From: Ectopseudomonas toyotomiensis | GTDB lineage: Bacteria > Pseudomonadota > Gammaproteobacteria > Pseudomonadales > Pseudomonadaceae | Direction: 5' to 3' | DNA: 64,000 nt | Assembly: GCF_900115695.1 (NCBI RefSeq) | Contig: NZ_FOXK01000007.1 | Location: 124,001-188,000 of the forward strand | In this document: one piece after another, positions 20,886 through 30,132 of the stretch | Position numbering within the stretch: position 1 is the first letter of the stretch | Layout of the letters: every line of letters begins with the position of its first letter | The notes under the pieces: generated by a model | The model's database searches: none | What the model was told of the DNA's origin: nothing | The model's input: only the letters and a program-made list of their open reading frames with translations | Translations under genes and position numbers: made by a program

Positions 20886-22382
20886 TCAGCCATTGCTGGG
20901 GAAGGCGAACTGCGCCGCTTCGTGGCTCTTGCGTGCCGGCCAGCGTTGGGTGATGGCCTTCTTGCGGGTGTAGAAGCGCACACCATCCGGGCCGTAGGCA
21001 TGCAGGTCGCCGAACAGCGAACGCTTCCAGCCGCCGAAGCTGTGGTAGGCCACCGGCACCGGCAGCGGCACGTTGACGCCGACCATGCCCACTTCGATCT
21101 CATCGCAGAACAGACGCGCGGCTTCACCGTCGCGAGTGAAGATGCAGGTGCCGTTGCCGTACTCGTGATCGTTGATCAGTTGCATGGCTTCTTCCAGGCT
21201 GCCGACGCGAACGATGCACAGCACCGGTCCGAAGATTTCGTCGGTGTAGATAGTCATGTCCGGGGTCACCCGGTCGAACAGCGTGCCGCCGACGAAGAAG
21301 CCGTTCTCGTTACCCGGCACCACCAGACCACGACCATCGACCACCAGCTTGGCGCCCTGCTCGACCCCGGCGTCGATGTAGCCCTTGACCTTGTCACGCG
21401 CAGCAGCGGTGACCAGCGGGCCCATGTCCAGGCCGCAGGAGGTGCCGGCGCCGATCTTCAGCGCCTGGATCTGCGGGACGATCTTCTCCACCAGCGCGTC
21501 GGCGATCTGGTCACCCACGCACACGGCCACGGAGATGGCCATGCAGCGCTCGCCGCAGGAGCCATAGGCCGCGCCCATCAAGGCGCTGACAGCATTGTCC
21601 AGGTCGGCATCGGGCATCAGCACAGCGTGGTTCTTGGCGCCGCCGAGGGCCTGCACGCGTTTGCCGCGCTTGGTGCCTTCGCTGTAGATGTATTCGGCGA
21701 TCGGGGTCGAGCCGACGAAGCTCAGGGCCTTGACCTCGGGCGCTTCGATCAGCGCATCGACCGCATCCTTGTCACCGTTGACCACGTTCAGCACGCCCTT
21801 GGGCAGGCCGGCCTGGTTCAGCAGCTCGGCGATGAACAGGGTGGAGCTGGGATCGCGCTCGGACGGCTTGAGGATGAAGCAGTTGCCGCAAACGATGGCC
21901 AGCGGGTACATCCACAGCGGCACCATGGCCGGGAAGTTGAACGGGGTAATTCCTGCGACGACACCGATAGGTTGCAGATCGGTCCAGGCGTCGATGTTCG
22001 GGCCGACGTTGCGGCTGTATTCGCCCTTGAGAATTTCCGGGGCGGCGCAGGCGAACTCGACGTTCTCGATACCGCGCTTGAGTTCACCGACGGCGTCCTC
22101 AATGGTCTTGCCATGCTCGGCGCTGATCAGCGCGGCGATTTCGTTCTCGTTCTGCTCCAGCAGTTGCTTGAAGCGGAACATGATCTGCGCGCGCTTGGCC
22201 GGCGGGGTGTTGCGCCAGGCCGGGAAGGCGGCCTTGGCCGCGTCGATGGCCAGTTGCATGGTGGCGCGATCAGCCAGGCCGACGGCGCTGGTGGAGTCGC
22301 CGGTGGACGGGTTGTACACCGGAGCGCTGCGACCGTTGCCGGCAACGCGTTCGCCGTTGATCAGATGGGGAATGTGGCTCAT
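20886..22382 (-). CDS. mmsA: CoA-acylating (methyl)malonate-semialdehyde dehydrogenase
   Basis: A 498-residue aldehyde dehydrogenase that converts (methyl)malonate semialdehyde to propionyl- or acetyl-CoA plus CO2. The nucleophile is Cys280 in [21 protein letters not shown] and [13 protein letters not shown] are MmsA landmarks. GGAG sits before the ATG at 22382. It is downstream of the beta-alanine transaminase gene, so its likely job is malonate semialdehyde to acetyl-CoA, as for BauC of P. aeruginosa. The valine pathway is the alternative role. Confidence 0.92.
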   Translation of the reverse strand: MSHIPHLINGERVAGNGRSAPVYNPSTGDSTSAVGLADRATMQLAIDAAKAAFPAWRNTPPAKRAQIMFRFKQLLEQNENEIAALISAEHGKTIEDAVGELKRGIENVEFACAAPEILKGEYSRNVGPNIDAWTDLQPIGVVAGITPFNFPAMVPLWMYPLAIVCGNCFILKPSERDPSSTLFIAELLNQAGLPKGVLNVVNGDKDAVDALIEAPEVKALSFVGSTPIAEYIYSEGTKRGKRVQALGGAKNHAVLMPDADLDNAVSALMGAAYGSCGERCMAISVAVCVGDQIADALVEKIVPQIQALKIGAGTSCGLDMGPLVTAAARDKVKGYIDAGVEQGAKLVVDGRGLVVPGNENGFFVGGTLFDRVTPDMTIYTDEIFGPVLCIVRVGSLEEAMQLINDHEYGNGTCIFTRDGEAARLFCDEIEVGMVGVNVPLPVPVAYHSFGGWKRSLFGDLHAYGPDGVRFYTRKKAITQRWPARKSHEAAQFAFPSNG

Positions 22383-22404
22383 GGGAATCTCCAAAGTTAG
22401 GTTG

Positions 22405-22459
22405 GTGGGAGGGGCTTCAGCCGCGACTGAGTGAGCGTCGCGGCTAAAGCCCCTCCCAC
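22405..22459. repeat. Paired REP element (GCGGCTRAAGCC type)
   Basis: A near-perfect 23-bp inverted repeat (22405-22427 with 22437-22459) in the mmsA-bauA gap. Core on one arm GTGGGAGGGGCTTCAGCCGC. Same family as the copies at 23839, 37268, 41102, 42713, 44093 and 46330. Confidence 0.9.
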
Positions 22460-22464
22460 AGGAA

Positions 22465-23811
22465 TCAGTCGAGCTTGTTCAGCACGTCACCGACGGCGTT
22501 GAAGACGTGGTCGAGGTCTTCCATCTTGGCGTTGAAGGTCGGGCCGAACTGCAGGGTGTCGCCACCGAAGCGTACGTAGAAACCCGCCTTCCACAGGGCC
22601 ATGCCGGCCTCGAACGGACGGATCACCGCGTCGCCATCACGCGGGGCGATCTGCAGGGCGCCAGCCAGGCCGCAGTTGCGGATGTCGACGATGTGCTTGG
22701 TGCCCTTCAGGCCATGCAGCGCGGCCTCGAACTTCGGCGCCAGCTCGGCGGACTGCTGAATCAGATTCTCGCGCTTGAGCAGCTCCAGCGTCGCCAGGCC
22801 AGCGGCGCAGGCCACCGGATGTGCCGAGTAAGTGTAGCCGTGGGTGAACTCGATCATGTGCTCCGGCGACGGCTGCTGCATGAAGGTGTTGTAGATCTCG
22901 CTGCTTGCGATCACCGCACCCAGCGGGATGGCGCCGTTAGTGATCTGCTTGGCGACGTTCATCAGGTCCGGGGTCACGCCGAAGAACTCTGCGCCGCTCC
23001 ACTTGCCCATGCGGCCGAAGCCGGTGATCACTTCGTCGAAGATCAGCAGGATGTTGTGCTGCGTGCAGATCTCGCGCAGGCGCTGCAGGTAGCCCACCGG
23101 CGGCACGATGGCACCGGCCGAGCCGGACATCGGCTCGACGATTACCGCAGCGATGTTGGAAGCGTCATGCAGCTCGATCAGCTTGAGCAGTTCGTTGGCC
23201 AGCTCCACGCCGCCGGTCTCGGCCATGCCCTTGGTGAAGGCCATGCCCGGTTGCAGGGTGTGCGGCAGGTGGTCGGCATCCATCAATTGGCCGTACATCT
23301 TGCGGTTGCCACCGATGCCACCAAGGGCAGTGCCGGCGATGTTGACGCCGTGGTAGCCGCGGGCACGACCGATGAAACGAGTCTTGGACGCCTGGCCTTT
23401 CAGGCGCCAGTAGGCCTTGGCCATCTTCACCGCGGTGTCGGCGCACTCGGAGCCGGAGCCGGTGAAGAACACATGGTTGAGCTCGCCCGGCATCAGGTCG
23501 GCGACCTGCTCGGCCAGCTTGAACGACAGCGGATGGCCGTACTGGAAGCCCGGCGAATAGTCGAGGGTGCCGAGCTGCTTGGCCACGGCTTCCTGAATTT
23601 CCTTGCGCGAGTGACCGGCTCCACAGGTCCACAGGCCGGACAGGCTGTCGTAGATCTTGCGGCCCTGGTCATCGGTCAGCCAGTTGCCCTCGGCTGCCAC
23701 GATCAGGCGCGGGTCACGCTGGAAGTTGCGGTTGGCGGAGAACGGCATCCAGTGCGCATCCAGCTTGAGCTGGCTGGCCAGGGACGGGGTTGCGGTCTGC
23801 GGCATGTTCAT
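22465..23811 (-). CDS. bauA: Beta-alanine:pyruvate (omega-amino acid) aminotransferase
   Basis: A 448-residue class III PLP-dependent aminotransferase. PLP Lys288 lies in [12 protein letters not shown], Asp259 in [12 protein letters not shown] contacts the pyridine nitrogen, and the phosphate loop is [15 protein letters not shown] near 116-130. It transfers the amino group of beta-alanine to pyruvate, giving malonate semialdehyde for the adjacent mmsA product. The gene pair with a divergent LysR matches the bau locus of P. aeruginosa, but no bauB or permease gene lies between them. Confidence 0.92.
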   Translation of the reverse strand: MNMPQTATPSLASQLKLDAHWMPFSANRNFQRDPRLIVAAEGNWLTDDQGRKIYDSLSGLWTCGAGHSRKEIQEAVAKQLGTLDYSPGFQYGHPLSFKLAEQVADLMPGELNHVFFTGSGSECADTAVKMAKAYWRLKGQASKTRFIGRARGYHGVNIAGTALGGIGGNRKMYGQLMDADHLPHTLQPGMAFTKGMAETGGVELANELLKLIELHDASNIAAVIVEPMSGSAGAIVPPVGYLQRLREICTQHNILLIFDEVITGFGRMGKWSGAEFFGVTPDLMNVAKQITNGAIPLGAVIASSEIYNTFMQQPSPEHMIEFTHGYTYSAHPVACAAGLATLELLKRENLIQQSAELAPKFEAALHGLKGTKHIVDIRNCGLAGALQIAPRDGDAVIRPFEAGMALWKAGFYVRFGGDTLQFGPTFNAKMEDLDHVFNAVGDVLNKLD

Positions 23812-23838
23812 TGGGGTGGCCTCGCACTCGACGGTGTC

Positions 23839-23903
23839 GTGGGAGGGGCTTTAGCCGCGACAAACAGGGGACCGACAACAGTCGCGGCTAAAACCCCTCC
23901 CAC
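23839..23903. repeat. Paired REP element between bauA and its LysR gene
   Basis: A 23-bp inverted repeat (23839-23861 with 23881-23903; one mismatch) with a 19-base loop, lying inside the 184-bp divergent promoter region of bauA and the LysR gene. It starts only 28 bases before the bauA ATG, so it is in the probable bauA leader. Confidence 0.9.
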
Positions 23904-23995
23904 AGGAGTTGAATCAGTTGCCAGCAAAGGTGCCACGGGCATAGAGTCAGTAAAACAACACTCTTCTTATCTTCAGTTCAAGGTCTACTAAACAT

Positions 23996-24913
23996 ATGAG
24001 TAGCCGCCGTCCCGATCCGCTGGCCCAGGTCAGCGACTTTGAAATCCGTCTGCTCAAGCTGTTTCGCAGCGTGGTGGAATGCGGTGGTTTTTCCGCAGCG
24101 GAAAGTGCCTTAGGCATCGGCCGCTCGGCCATCAGCCAGCAGATGAGCGACCTCGAACAACGCCTCGGCCTGCGCCTGTGTCAACGCGGCCGCGCCGGCT
24201 TCGCCCTGACCGAGGAAGGCCGCGAGGTGTACCAGAGCACCCTGCAACTGCTGGCGGCGCTGGAGAGCTTTCGCACCGAGGTCAACGGCCTGCACCAGCA
24301 CCTGCGCGGCGAGCTGAATATCGGCCTCACCGACAATCTGGTGACCATCCCGCACATGCGCATCACCAATGCCCTGGCACGCCTCAAGGTGCAGGGGCCG
24401 GACGTGCGCATCCACATCCGCATGACGCCACCGTCGGAAGTGGAACAGGGCGTGCTCGACGGTCGCCTGCATATCGGCGTGGTGCCGCAGGTCGGCGCCC
24501 TCTCCGGCCTGGAATACCAGGCGCTATACGATGAGCGCTCGCTGCTCTACTGCGCGGTCGGCCACCCGCTGTTCTACGTCGATGATCTGCAGCTCGAGGA
24601 CGAAAGACTCAACGCCCAGGAGGCCATCGCCCCGACCTTTCGCGTGCCGCCGGAGGTGCAGAGCCACTATCAGGCGCTGAACTGCACCGCCAGCGCCTCG
24701 GACCGCGAGGGCATGGCCTTTCTCATCCTCACCGGGCGCTATATCGGCTACCTGCCCGACCACTATGCCCAGGCCTGGGTGCAGCAGGGTCGCCTGCGCG
24801 CGCTCAAGGCTTCCACTCGCTACTACGACATCAACCTGGCGGCGGTGACGCGCAAGGGCCGTCGCGCACACCTGGTGCTGGAGAGTTTTCTCGACGCCCT
24901 GGCCGAAGCCTGA
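23996..24913 (+). CDS. bauR: LysR-type regulator, probable activator of beta-alanine catabolism
   Basis: A 305-residue transcription factor with an N-terminal winged HTH at about 15-75 (FRSVVECGGFSAAESALGIG, then RSAISQQMSDLEQRLGLRL) and a periplasmic-binding-like effector domain. The divergent position relative to bauA/mmsA is the classic LysR arrangement and equals bauR of P. aeruginosa by synteny. No good ribosome binding site is visible (AAGG is 13 bases away), so the exact start is uncertain. Effector inferred to be beta-alanine or a product. Confidence 0.8.
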   Translation: MSSRRPDPLAQVSDFEIRLLKLFRSVVECGGFSAAESALGIGRSAISQQMSDLEQRLGLRLCQRGRAGFALTEEGREVYQSTLQLLAALESFRTEVNGLHQHLRGELNIGLTDNLVTIPHMRITNALARLKVQGPDVRIHIRMTPPSEVEQGVLDGRLHIGVVPQVGALSGLEYQALYDERSLLYCAVGHPLFYVDDLQLEDERLNAQEAIAPTFRVPPEVQSHYQALNCTASASDREGMAFLILTGRYIGYLPDHYAQAWVQQGRLRALKASTRYYDINLAAVTRKGRRAHLVLESFLDALAEA

Positions 24914-25254
24914 CCCCCGCGAGCGGAATATCAGCACCAATCGCGCCTACTTGCGTAAGCGCAAAAGCAGCCTGCTTGCTGGCGATCAGCGAGTTCGCTC
25001 CATCGCTGGCCAGCCGGCTCCACTTGAGGGCAGAACGCCCTATCGCGGGGCGCCACTAAACACGACCCGCCAGCAGGAAAACTGAACACCAAGTCACGAA
25101 TAATCGTATGCAATTGATGCGACAAGGCTTTCGTCACAGCTGAATACAATTCCTCATGCAAGCTGATCAGTTGGACAGCTTTTTGCACCTGGGCTGCAAC
25201 CTGACCATATGGCCAGGAAAAATCAGAACGACACGATGATTTTCAGGAGCCCAG
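24914..25254. other. 341-bp intergenic region ahead of the porin gene
   Basis: Contains a degenerate REP of the GGCTTGCCGGCGAT type (about 24965-25022), a GCACCAAT octamer at 24934-24941, and the sigma-54-type promoter at 25171-25187 annotated separately. No gene seen. Confidence 0.6.
25171..25187 (+). promoter_or_regulatory. Sigma-54 (-24/-12) promoter for porin-permease genes
   Basis: TTGGACAGCTTTTTGCA: GG at 25173-25174, ten bases, GC at 25185-25186. The TTGG and TTGCA blocks match the consensus. The start would be near 25198, 57 bases before the ATG. A near-identical element (TTGGTCAGCTTTTTGCA) precedes the BMP binding protein gene at 42923. Confidence 0.65.
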
Positions 25255-26055
25255 ATGAACCCTACTCGCGCGACCATGCTCGCCGCCGGCAGCCTGCTGC
25301 TGGCGACCCATGCCCAGGCCGACAGCCCATTGCTGTGGCAGAACAACAGCCTTTCCTACCTCTATGGCAAGAACTTCAAGGTCGAGCCAGCTATCCAGCA
25401 GACGCTCACCTTCGAACATGCCAGCGGCTGGAGCTGGGGCGATGTGTTCTTCTTCGTCGACCAGAAGTTCTTCAACGGCGCGCAGAACGGTGCTGGGGAT
25501 TCGCGCAGTTTCTACGGTGAGCTGAGCCCGCGTCTGTCATTCGGCAAGCTGCTGGGGCGTGACCTATCGTTCGGCCCGGTCAAGGACGTGCTGCTGGCGG
25601 CGACCTACGAGTTCGGCGAGGACGAGACCGAGGCCTACCTACTCGGTCCGGGCTTCGACCTGGCGGTGCCCGGCTTCAACTTCTTCAAGCTGAACTTCTA
25701 CTACCGTAAACCGGACGGCAATCGAGTCGACCGCGATGGTGACGGCAAGCCCGATGGCAGCGGCGTCTGGCAGGTCACACCGAGCTGGTCCTATACCCTG
25801 CCGGCGGGCAAGTCGGACATTCTCATAGACGGCTATATCGACTGGGTGGTGGACAACGACGCCGGCTACCACAGCAACTACCACATCAACCCGCAGATCA
25901 AGTACGACCTGGGCAAGGCCCTGGACTGGGGCGACAAGCAGGTCTACGTCGGCGTGGAATACAGCTACTGGGAGGACAAGTACGGCATCCAGGACTCGGC
26001 GGCCTTCACCACCAACCAGAACACCGCCAGCCTGCTGCTGAAAGTGCATTTCTGA
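25255..26055 (+). CDS. Tsx-like nucleoside-specific outer-membrane channel
   Basis: A 266-residue outer-membrane beta-barrel. A Sec signal peptide (about 1-22, ending AQA) is followed by Tsx/OmpA-like barrel strands rich in aromatic alternation (LSYLYGKNFKVEPAIQQTLT, YELGLGP-like segment YEFGEDETEAYLLGPGF) and a C-terminal Phe (LLLKVHF) as required for Bam insertion. The Tsx family passes nucleosides and related compounds. Upstream of a purine-type permease and behind a sigma-54 promoter, it is likely the outer-membrane gate of the nucleobase region. Substrate inferred. Confidence 0.82.
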   Translation: MNPTRATMLAAGSLLLATHAQADSPLLWQNNSLSYLYGKNFKVEPAIQQTLTFEHASGWSWGDVFFFVDQKFFNGAQNGAGDSRSFYGELSPRLSFGKLLGRDLSFGPVKDVLLAATYEFGEDETEAYLLGPGFDLAVPGFNFFKLNFYYRKPDGNRVDRDGDGKPDGSGVWQVTPSWSYTLPAGKSDILIDGYIDWVVDNDAGYHSNYHINPQIKYDLGKALDWGDKQVYVGVEYSYWEDKYGIQDSAAFTTNQNTASLLLKVHF

Positions 26056-26127
26056 TTCGAGGCGGCCGACCGGCGCAGGTTGGTCGGCCTTTTGCAGCCA
26101 CTTCCAGACTCACCACGGGAATGCCCC

Positions 26128-27507
26128 ATGACCACCGAATCGCAACCTACCTCCGAACTGCTCTACGGTCTGGATGACCGCCCCGCGCCATTGCCGGCCT
26201 TCTTCGCCGCGCTGCAGCATGTACTGGCCTGCTTCGTCGGCATCGTCACCCCGACGCTGATCATCGGCGGCGTGCTCGGCCTGCACGAACAGTTGCCCTA
26301 CCTGATCAGCATGGGTCTGATGGTTTCCGGCGTCGGCACCCTGATCCAGGCGCGCCGCCCGTTCGGCATCGGTGCCGGGATGATCTGCGTGCAGGGCACC
26401 AGCTTCGCCTTCCTTAGCGCCGTGCTGGCAGCAGGCCTGATGGTCAAGGCGCGCGGCGGCAGCCCGGACGACATCCTGGCGATGATATTCGGCGTGTGCT
26501 TCTTCGGCGCCTTCATCGAGATGGTGCTGAGCCGCTTCATCGGCCGCCTGCAACGCGTCATCACACCGCTGGTGACCGGTATCGTGATCACCATCATCGG
26601 CGTCAGCCTGATCAAGGTGGGCATCACCGACGTCGGCGGCGGCGCCAAGGCGGAGAACTTCGGCGCGCCGATCAACCTGGCCCTGGGCGCCCTGGTGCTG
26701 CTGACCATCATCGTGCTCAACCGCCTGAGCAATCCCTGGCTGCGCCTGTCGGCGATCGTCATCGGCCTGTTGGTCGGCTCACTGGCTGCCTGGTTCAGCG
26801 GCGTGCTGGTACCCAAGGCGTTGCCCGAACTGCCGTTGGTGAGCCTGCCGATCCCGTTTCGCTACGGTTTCGACTTCGACTGGATGGCCTTCGTCCCGGT
26901 GGCGTTGATCTACCTGATCACCGCCATCGAAACTACCGGCGACCTGACCGCCAACTGCATGATCTCGAAACAGCCGATCAAGGGCCCGCTGTACCTGCAG
27001 CGGATCAAGGGCGGGGTATTCGGCGATGGCGTCAGCTCGCTGATCGCCGCGGTGTTCAACACCTTTCCCAACACCACCTTCAGCCAGAACAACGGGGTGA
27101 TCCAGCTCTCCGGCGTAGCCAGCCGTCACGTCGGCTACTACATCGGCGCGATCCTGCTGATCCTCGGCCTGTTCCCGGTGCTCGGCGCCATCCTCCAGCA
27201 AATTCCCAAGCCGGTGCTGGGCGGCGCCACCCTGGTGATGTTCGGCACGGTCGCTGCCGCCGGCATCCGCATCCTCGCCCAGGCGCCGCTGGATAGGCGC
27301 AGCCTGCTGATAATGGCCACCAGTTTCGGTATCGGCCTGGGCGTATCCAGCCAGCCAGATCTGCTCGGCCAGATGCCCAGACTGGTGCAAAACGTGTTCG
27401 GCTCGGCGATCACCAGCGGCGGCCTGACCGCCATCCTGATGAACCTGCTGTTGCCGCTGGAAAACAGCGCCTTGCCCGAAGAGACCGAGCAGACGCAGCA
27501 GGTCTGA
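26128..27507 (+). CDS. NCS2 family nucleobase permease (xanthine/uracil type)
   Basis: A 459-residue inner-membrane symporter with about 12-14 hydrophobic segments. NCS2 signatures include the first helix FFAALQHVLACFVGIVTP (His27-Val region), AIETTGDLTANCMIS near helix 8 and NTFPNTTFSQNNGVIQLSGVASR (NGVIxxTG-like motif). Such proteins import xanthine, urate or uracil with protons. The start at 26128 has GGGA upstream. It sits 72 bases after the porin gene, presumably one operon, followed by a convergent hairpin. Confidence 0.9.
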   Translation: MTTESQPTSELLYGLDDRPAPLPAFFAALQHVLACFVGIVTPTLIIGGVLGLHEQLPYLISMGLMVSGVGTLIQARRPFGIGAGMICVQGTSFAFLSAVLAAGLMVKARGGSPDDILAMIFGVCFFGAFIEMVLSRFIGRLQRVITPLVTGIVITIIGVSLIKVGITDVGGGAKAENFGAPINLALGALVLLTIIVLNRLSNPWLRLSAIVIGLLVGSLAAWFSGVLVPKALPELPLVSLPIPFRYGFDFDWMAFVPVALIYLITAIETTGDLTANCMISKQPIKGPLYLQRIKGGVFGDGVSSLIAAVFNTFPNTTFSQNNGVIQLSGVASRHVGYYIGAILLILGLFPVLGAILQQIPKPVLGGATLVMFGTVAAAGIRILAQAPLDRRSLLIMATSFGIGLGVSSQPDLLGQMPRLVQNVFGSAITSGGLTAILMNLLLPLENSALPEETEQTQQV

Positions 27508-27574
27508 GTGCCGGCTACCACGCGGACAGTCCGCGCCCGTCCCGCAGGGCAGGCAGGTCACCGTGGTTTTATAA

Positions 27575-27599
27575 GGGCAGCCATGTGGCTGCCCGCTTT
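27575..27599. terminator. Hairpin terminator between permease and reductase
   Basis: GGGCAGCC pairs with GGCTGCCC (27575-27582 with 27587-27594) with a 4-base loop and TTTT at 27597-27600. It separates the convergent permease and minus-strand Rieske operon. Confidence 0.7.
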
Positions 27600-28553
27600 T
27601 CAGCAGTCCAATTCCAGCCGCGCCCCGCGACAGCCGGAGACGCAGGGCATCAACCACTCGCCACTGGCCTGTTCGGCGGCCGACAGGTACTGGTCGCGGT
27701 GCTCCGGCTCGCCGGCCAGCACCCGCGTCTGGCAGGCACCGCACATGCCCATGCCGCAGGAGGTGGGAATGTTCACGCCGACCCGCGCCGCCGCCTGCAC
27801 CAGGCTCTCTCCCGCCATCACCTCGACCTCACGGCCACTGCGCGCCAGCACCAGGCGCAGCTCGCCGGGCTGCCTGACCGACGTCTGCCCAGGCGCCTGA
27901 AAGTGTTCCCGATGCAGCGCAGCATCCGGCCAGCCGCGGGCTATCGCGCGCTGCATGACCCGTTGCATGAAACCCTGCGGCCCGCAGGTGTAGAGCTGCC
28001 GTCCGCCCTGCCAAACCGGCAGGTGCTGCTGCAGATAGGCGTCGATGGCCGCGCTATCCAGCCCGGTCACCAGGCTCACCGCCGGGTCGCCGGCCAGGCG
28101 CTCGGCGAAGGCGACATGCGCGGGGCTGCGGGCGAAATACAGCAGGCGCACCGAGCGCCGTTCGAGCCGGCACTGGCGGTACATGGCCAGCAGCGGAGTG
28201 ATGCCGATGCCGGCCGCCAGCAGCCAGACCTCATCGCTGCCCGGCTGCAGGGCGAACAGATTGCGCGGCACGCCGACCTGCAGTAGCGCCCCCACGCGCA
28301 GGTGCCGATGCAGCCACTGCGAGCCGCCGCGCGAAGCCGCCTCGCGCTTGATCGCCAGGCGCAGGCAACCCTCGTCGGCCAGGTTGGTCAGCGAGTACTG
28401 GCGCACCAGGCCATCGCCGGTGCGCACATCGACATGCGCACCGGCCTGCCAGGCGAAAGGCAGCGCACCGCGCTCGAGCGGGCACAGTTCGACACCGAGG
28501 ATATCCCGGGCCTCCTCGCGCAGGCCGCGCACCTGCAGTTCCACCCAGCTCAT
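27600..28553 (-). CDS. PDR/VanB-type ferredoxin-reductase component of a Rieske oxygenase
   Basis: A 317-residue flavin iron-sulfur reductase. The FMN/FAD-binding block is RQYSLTN near 50-56; the NAD(P) domain has LLAAGIGITPLLAMYR and the YTCGPQGFM block; the C-terminal plant-type 2Fe-2S cluster has SCGMGMCGACQTRVLAG plus a distal Cys (MPCVSGC). This FMN-NADH-2Fe2S order equals VanB/phthalate dioxygenase reductase. It passes electrons from NADH to the Rieske oxygenase in the same operon. ATG overlaps the amidohydrolase stop (ATGA). HpxE of Klebsiella is a possible relative. Confidence 0.9.
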   Translation of the reverse strand: MSWVELQVRGLREEARDILGVELCPLERGALPFAWQAGAHVDVRTGDGLVRQYSLTNLADEGCLRLAIKREAASRGGSQWLHRHLRVGALLQVGVPRNLFALQPGSDEVWLLAAGIGITPLLAMYRQCRLERRSVRLLYFARSPAHVAFAERLAGDPAVSLVTGLDSAAIDAYLQQHLPVWQGGRQLYTCGPQGFMQRVMQRAIARGWPDAALHREHFQAPGQTSVRQPGELRLVLARSGREVEVMAGESLVQAAARVGVNIPTSCGMGMCGACQTRVLAGEPEHRDQYLSAAEQASGEWLMPCVSGCRGARLELDC

Positions 28554-29986
28554 CGGCGCACCCCGGCACGCCGCTGCAACTGCAGCACCGCCGCATTGGC
28601 CTCACGGCCCAACGCGGCCAGGTCCAGCCCTGGAAGCCGATCATCCACCACCACGCGCTGACCGCCGACCAGCAGCGCCTTGACGCTGGCGCGGCCACCG
28701 CAGGCAATCGGGCCGATGGCCGGGTCATGCAGGCCGAAATAACGCGGATCGTCCAGGCCGTAGATGGCCAGGTCCGCTGCCTGGCCAACCTGCAAGGTGC
28801 CCAGCGCATCCAGCCCCAGCACCTGGGCGCCGCCAGCCGTACCCCAGCGCAACACATCCTCGATGCTCGCAGCATCCGCACCGCCTTCGAAGGTGCCACC
28901 GGCATAGCGCGGTTTGGCCTGCTCACCCTTGCGTGCCCGCTGCAACAGCCAGGCTGCATGGGTTTCGCTGAGCATGTCGGCGGCCTCGTTGGAGGCGGCG
29001 CCATCGACGCCGATGGATACCCTGACCCCAGCCGCTTCCAGCGCCGGCAGATCGGCAATACCGCTGCCCAGACGGCCGTTGCTCTGCGGGCAATGGGCGA
29101 TGCCACTGCCACTGCTGCCGAGCAGGCGGATTTCCTCTGGCAGCAGTTTTACCAGGTGGGCGAACCACACGTCCGGGCCCAGCCACTCCTGCTCGGCGCA
29201 GAACTGCACCGGAGTCATGCCGAACTTGGCGCGGGCGGCGTCCAGGTAATCCACGGTTTCGCTGAGGTGGCTGTGCAGGCGCAGGCCCAGACGCCGCGCC
29301 AGGCGCGCCGTCTCGCACAGTTCCTCGGCCGTGGTCGAGTGCAGGGTGGTGGTCGGCGCCACCACGATGCGCCGTCGCGCATCGCTGGCCGGGTCGTGGT
29401 ACTGCGCGGTCAGGCGCTCGATATCGGCCAGGTAGTCGTCCAGCTTTTCCGGGCGCAGCGCCTGCGGTAGATCGGCTTCGAGCTGGCGGGTCTGGGTCGC
29501 GCCACCGCGACAGAGCACGAAGCGCAGGCCCAGGGCATCCGCCTCCTCGAACAGAATCGCGGCACCGTCGAAAGGCATGCCGGGGTAATAGAGATAGTGG
29601 TGATCGGCCACCGTGGCACACCCGGAACGGGCCAGCTCGATCAGACCGATGCGCACCGCCAGGCGGAAGCTGTGCTCGTCGAAGGCGGCGCGAAAGCGGT
29701 ACGGCGTGGCCGCCAGCCAGGCGGTCAGGCTCTGGTTGAGGCCCTGCGGCTCGCCCTTGAGCAAAGACTGGAACAGGTGGTGATGAGTATTGACCCAGGC
29801 CGGATAGACCACGCAGTCGCGCGCATCGATCAACGCTTCGCCGGGGAGCGCCTCAAGTCGGCCGATAGCGGCGATGCGCCCGTCCGTCACGCGGATGTCC
29901 GGTCCTGCTATACGCGCCTCGCTACCGGACAGGCCGGTCATGATGGCGCTGGCGTTACGGATCAGCCAGTTGTTCGGGATGTTCAT
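28550..29986 (-). CDS. Amidohydrolase, 8-oxoguanine deaminase-like
   Basis: A 478-residue metal-dependent aminohydrolase of the cytosine deaminase/ATZ-TRZ group. Metal ligands are visible: His68 and His70 in NTHHH, the HSHLSET block at 238-244, His near 277 (WFAHLV) and Asp328 in GVDGAASN. It is a paralog of the enzyme at 41305-42660, which fits 8-oxoguanine deaminase better. Deamination of an amino-purine or pyrimidine produced or taken up by its operon partners is the likely job; the substrate is not assignable. GGAG before the ATG; overlaps the reductase gene. Confidence 0.85.
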   Translation of the reverse strand: MNIPNNWLIRNASAIMTGLSGSEARIAGPDIRVTDGRIAAIGRLEALPGEALIDARDCVVYPAWVNTHHHLFQSLLKGEPQGLNQSLTAWLAATPYRFRAAFDEHSFRLAVRIGLIELARSGCATVADHHYLYYPGMPFDGAAILFEEADALGLRFVLCRGGATQTRQLEADLPQALRPEKLDDYLADIERLTAQYHDPASDARRRIVVAPTTTLHSTTAEELCETARLARRLGLRLHSHLSETVDYLDAARAKFGMTPVQFCAEQEWLGPDVWFAHLVKLLPEEIRLLGSSGSGIAHCPQSNGRLGSGIADLPALEAAGVRVSIGVDGAASNEAADMLSETHAAWLLQRARKGEQAKPRYAGGTFEGGADAASIEDVLRWGTAGGAQVLGLDALGTLQVGQAADLAIYGLDDPRYFGLHDPAIGPIACGGRASVKALLVGGQRVVVDDRLPGLDLAALGREANAAVLQLQRRAGVRR

Positions 29987-30042
29987 GTACTTGCTCCAAA
30001 ATCACCGAGCCTTGCGGCTCAGTACAGATGTTCATAGTTCCC

Positions 30043-30108
30043 GTAGGAGCGGCTTCAGCCGCGATTTGGTTCTTTCAGCCAAAGCATCGCGGCTGAAGCC
30101 GCTCCTAC
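30043..30108. repeat. Paired REP element inside the Rieske operon
   Basis: A perfect 23-bp inverted repeat (30043-30065 with 30086-30108; core GCGGCTTCAGCCGCGAT) with a 20-base loop that can itself pair (TTTGG/CCAAA). It lies between the ABC permease and amidohydrolase genes and could tune expression of the last two genes. Confidence 0.9.
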
Positions 30109-30132
30109 AAGATTTGCGTTACCACGACAGGC

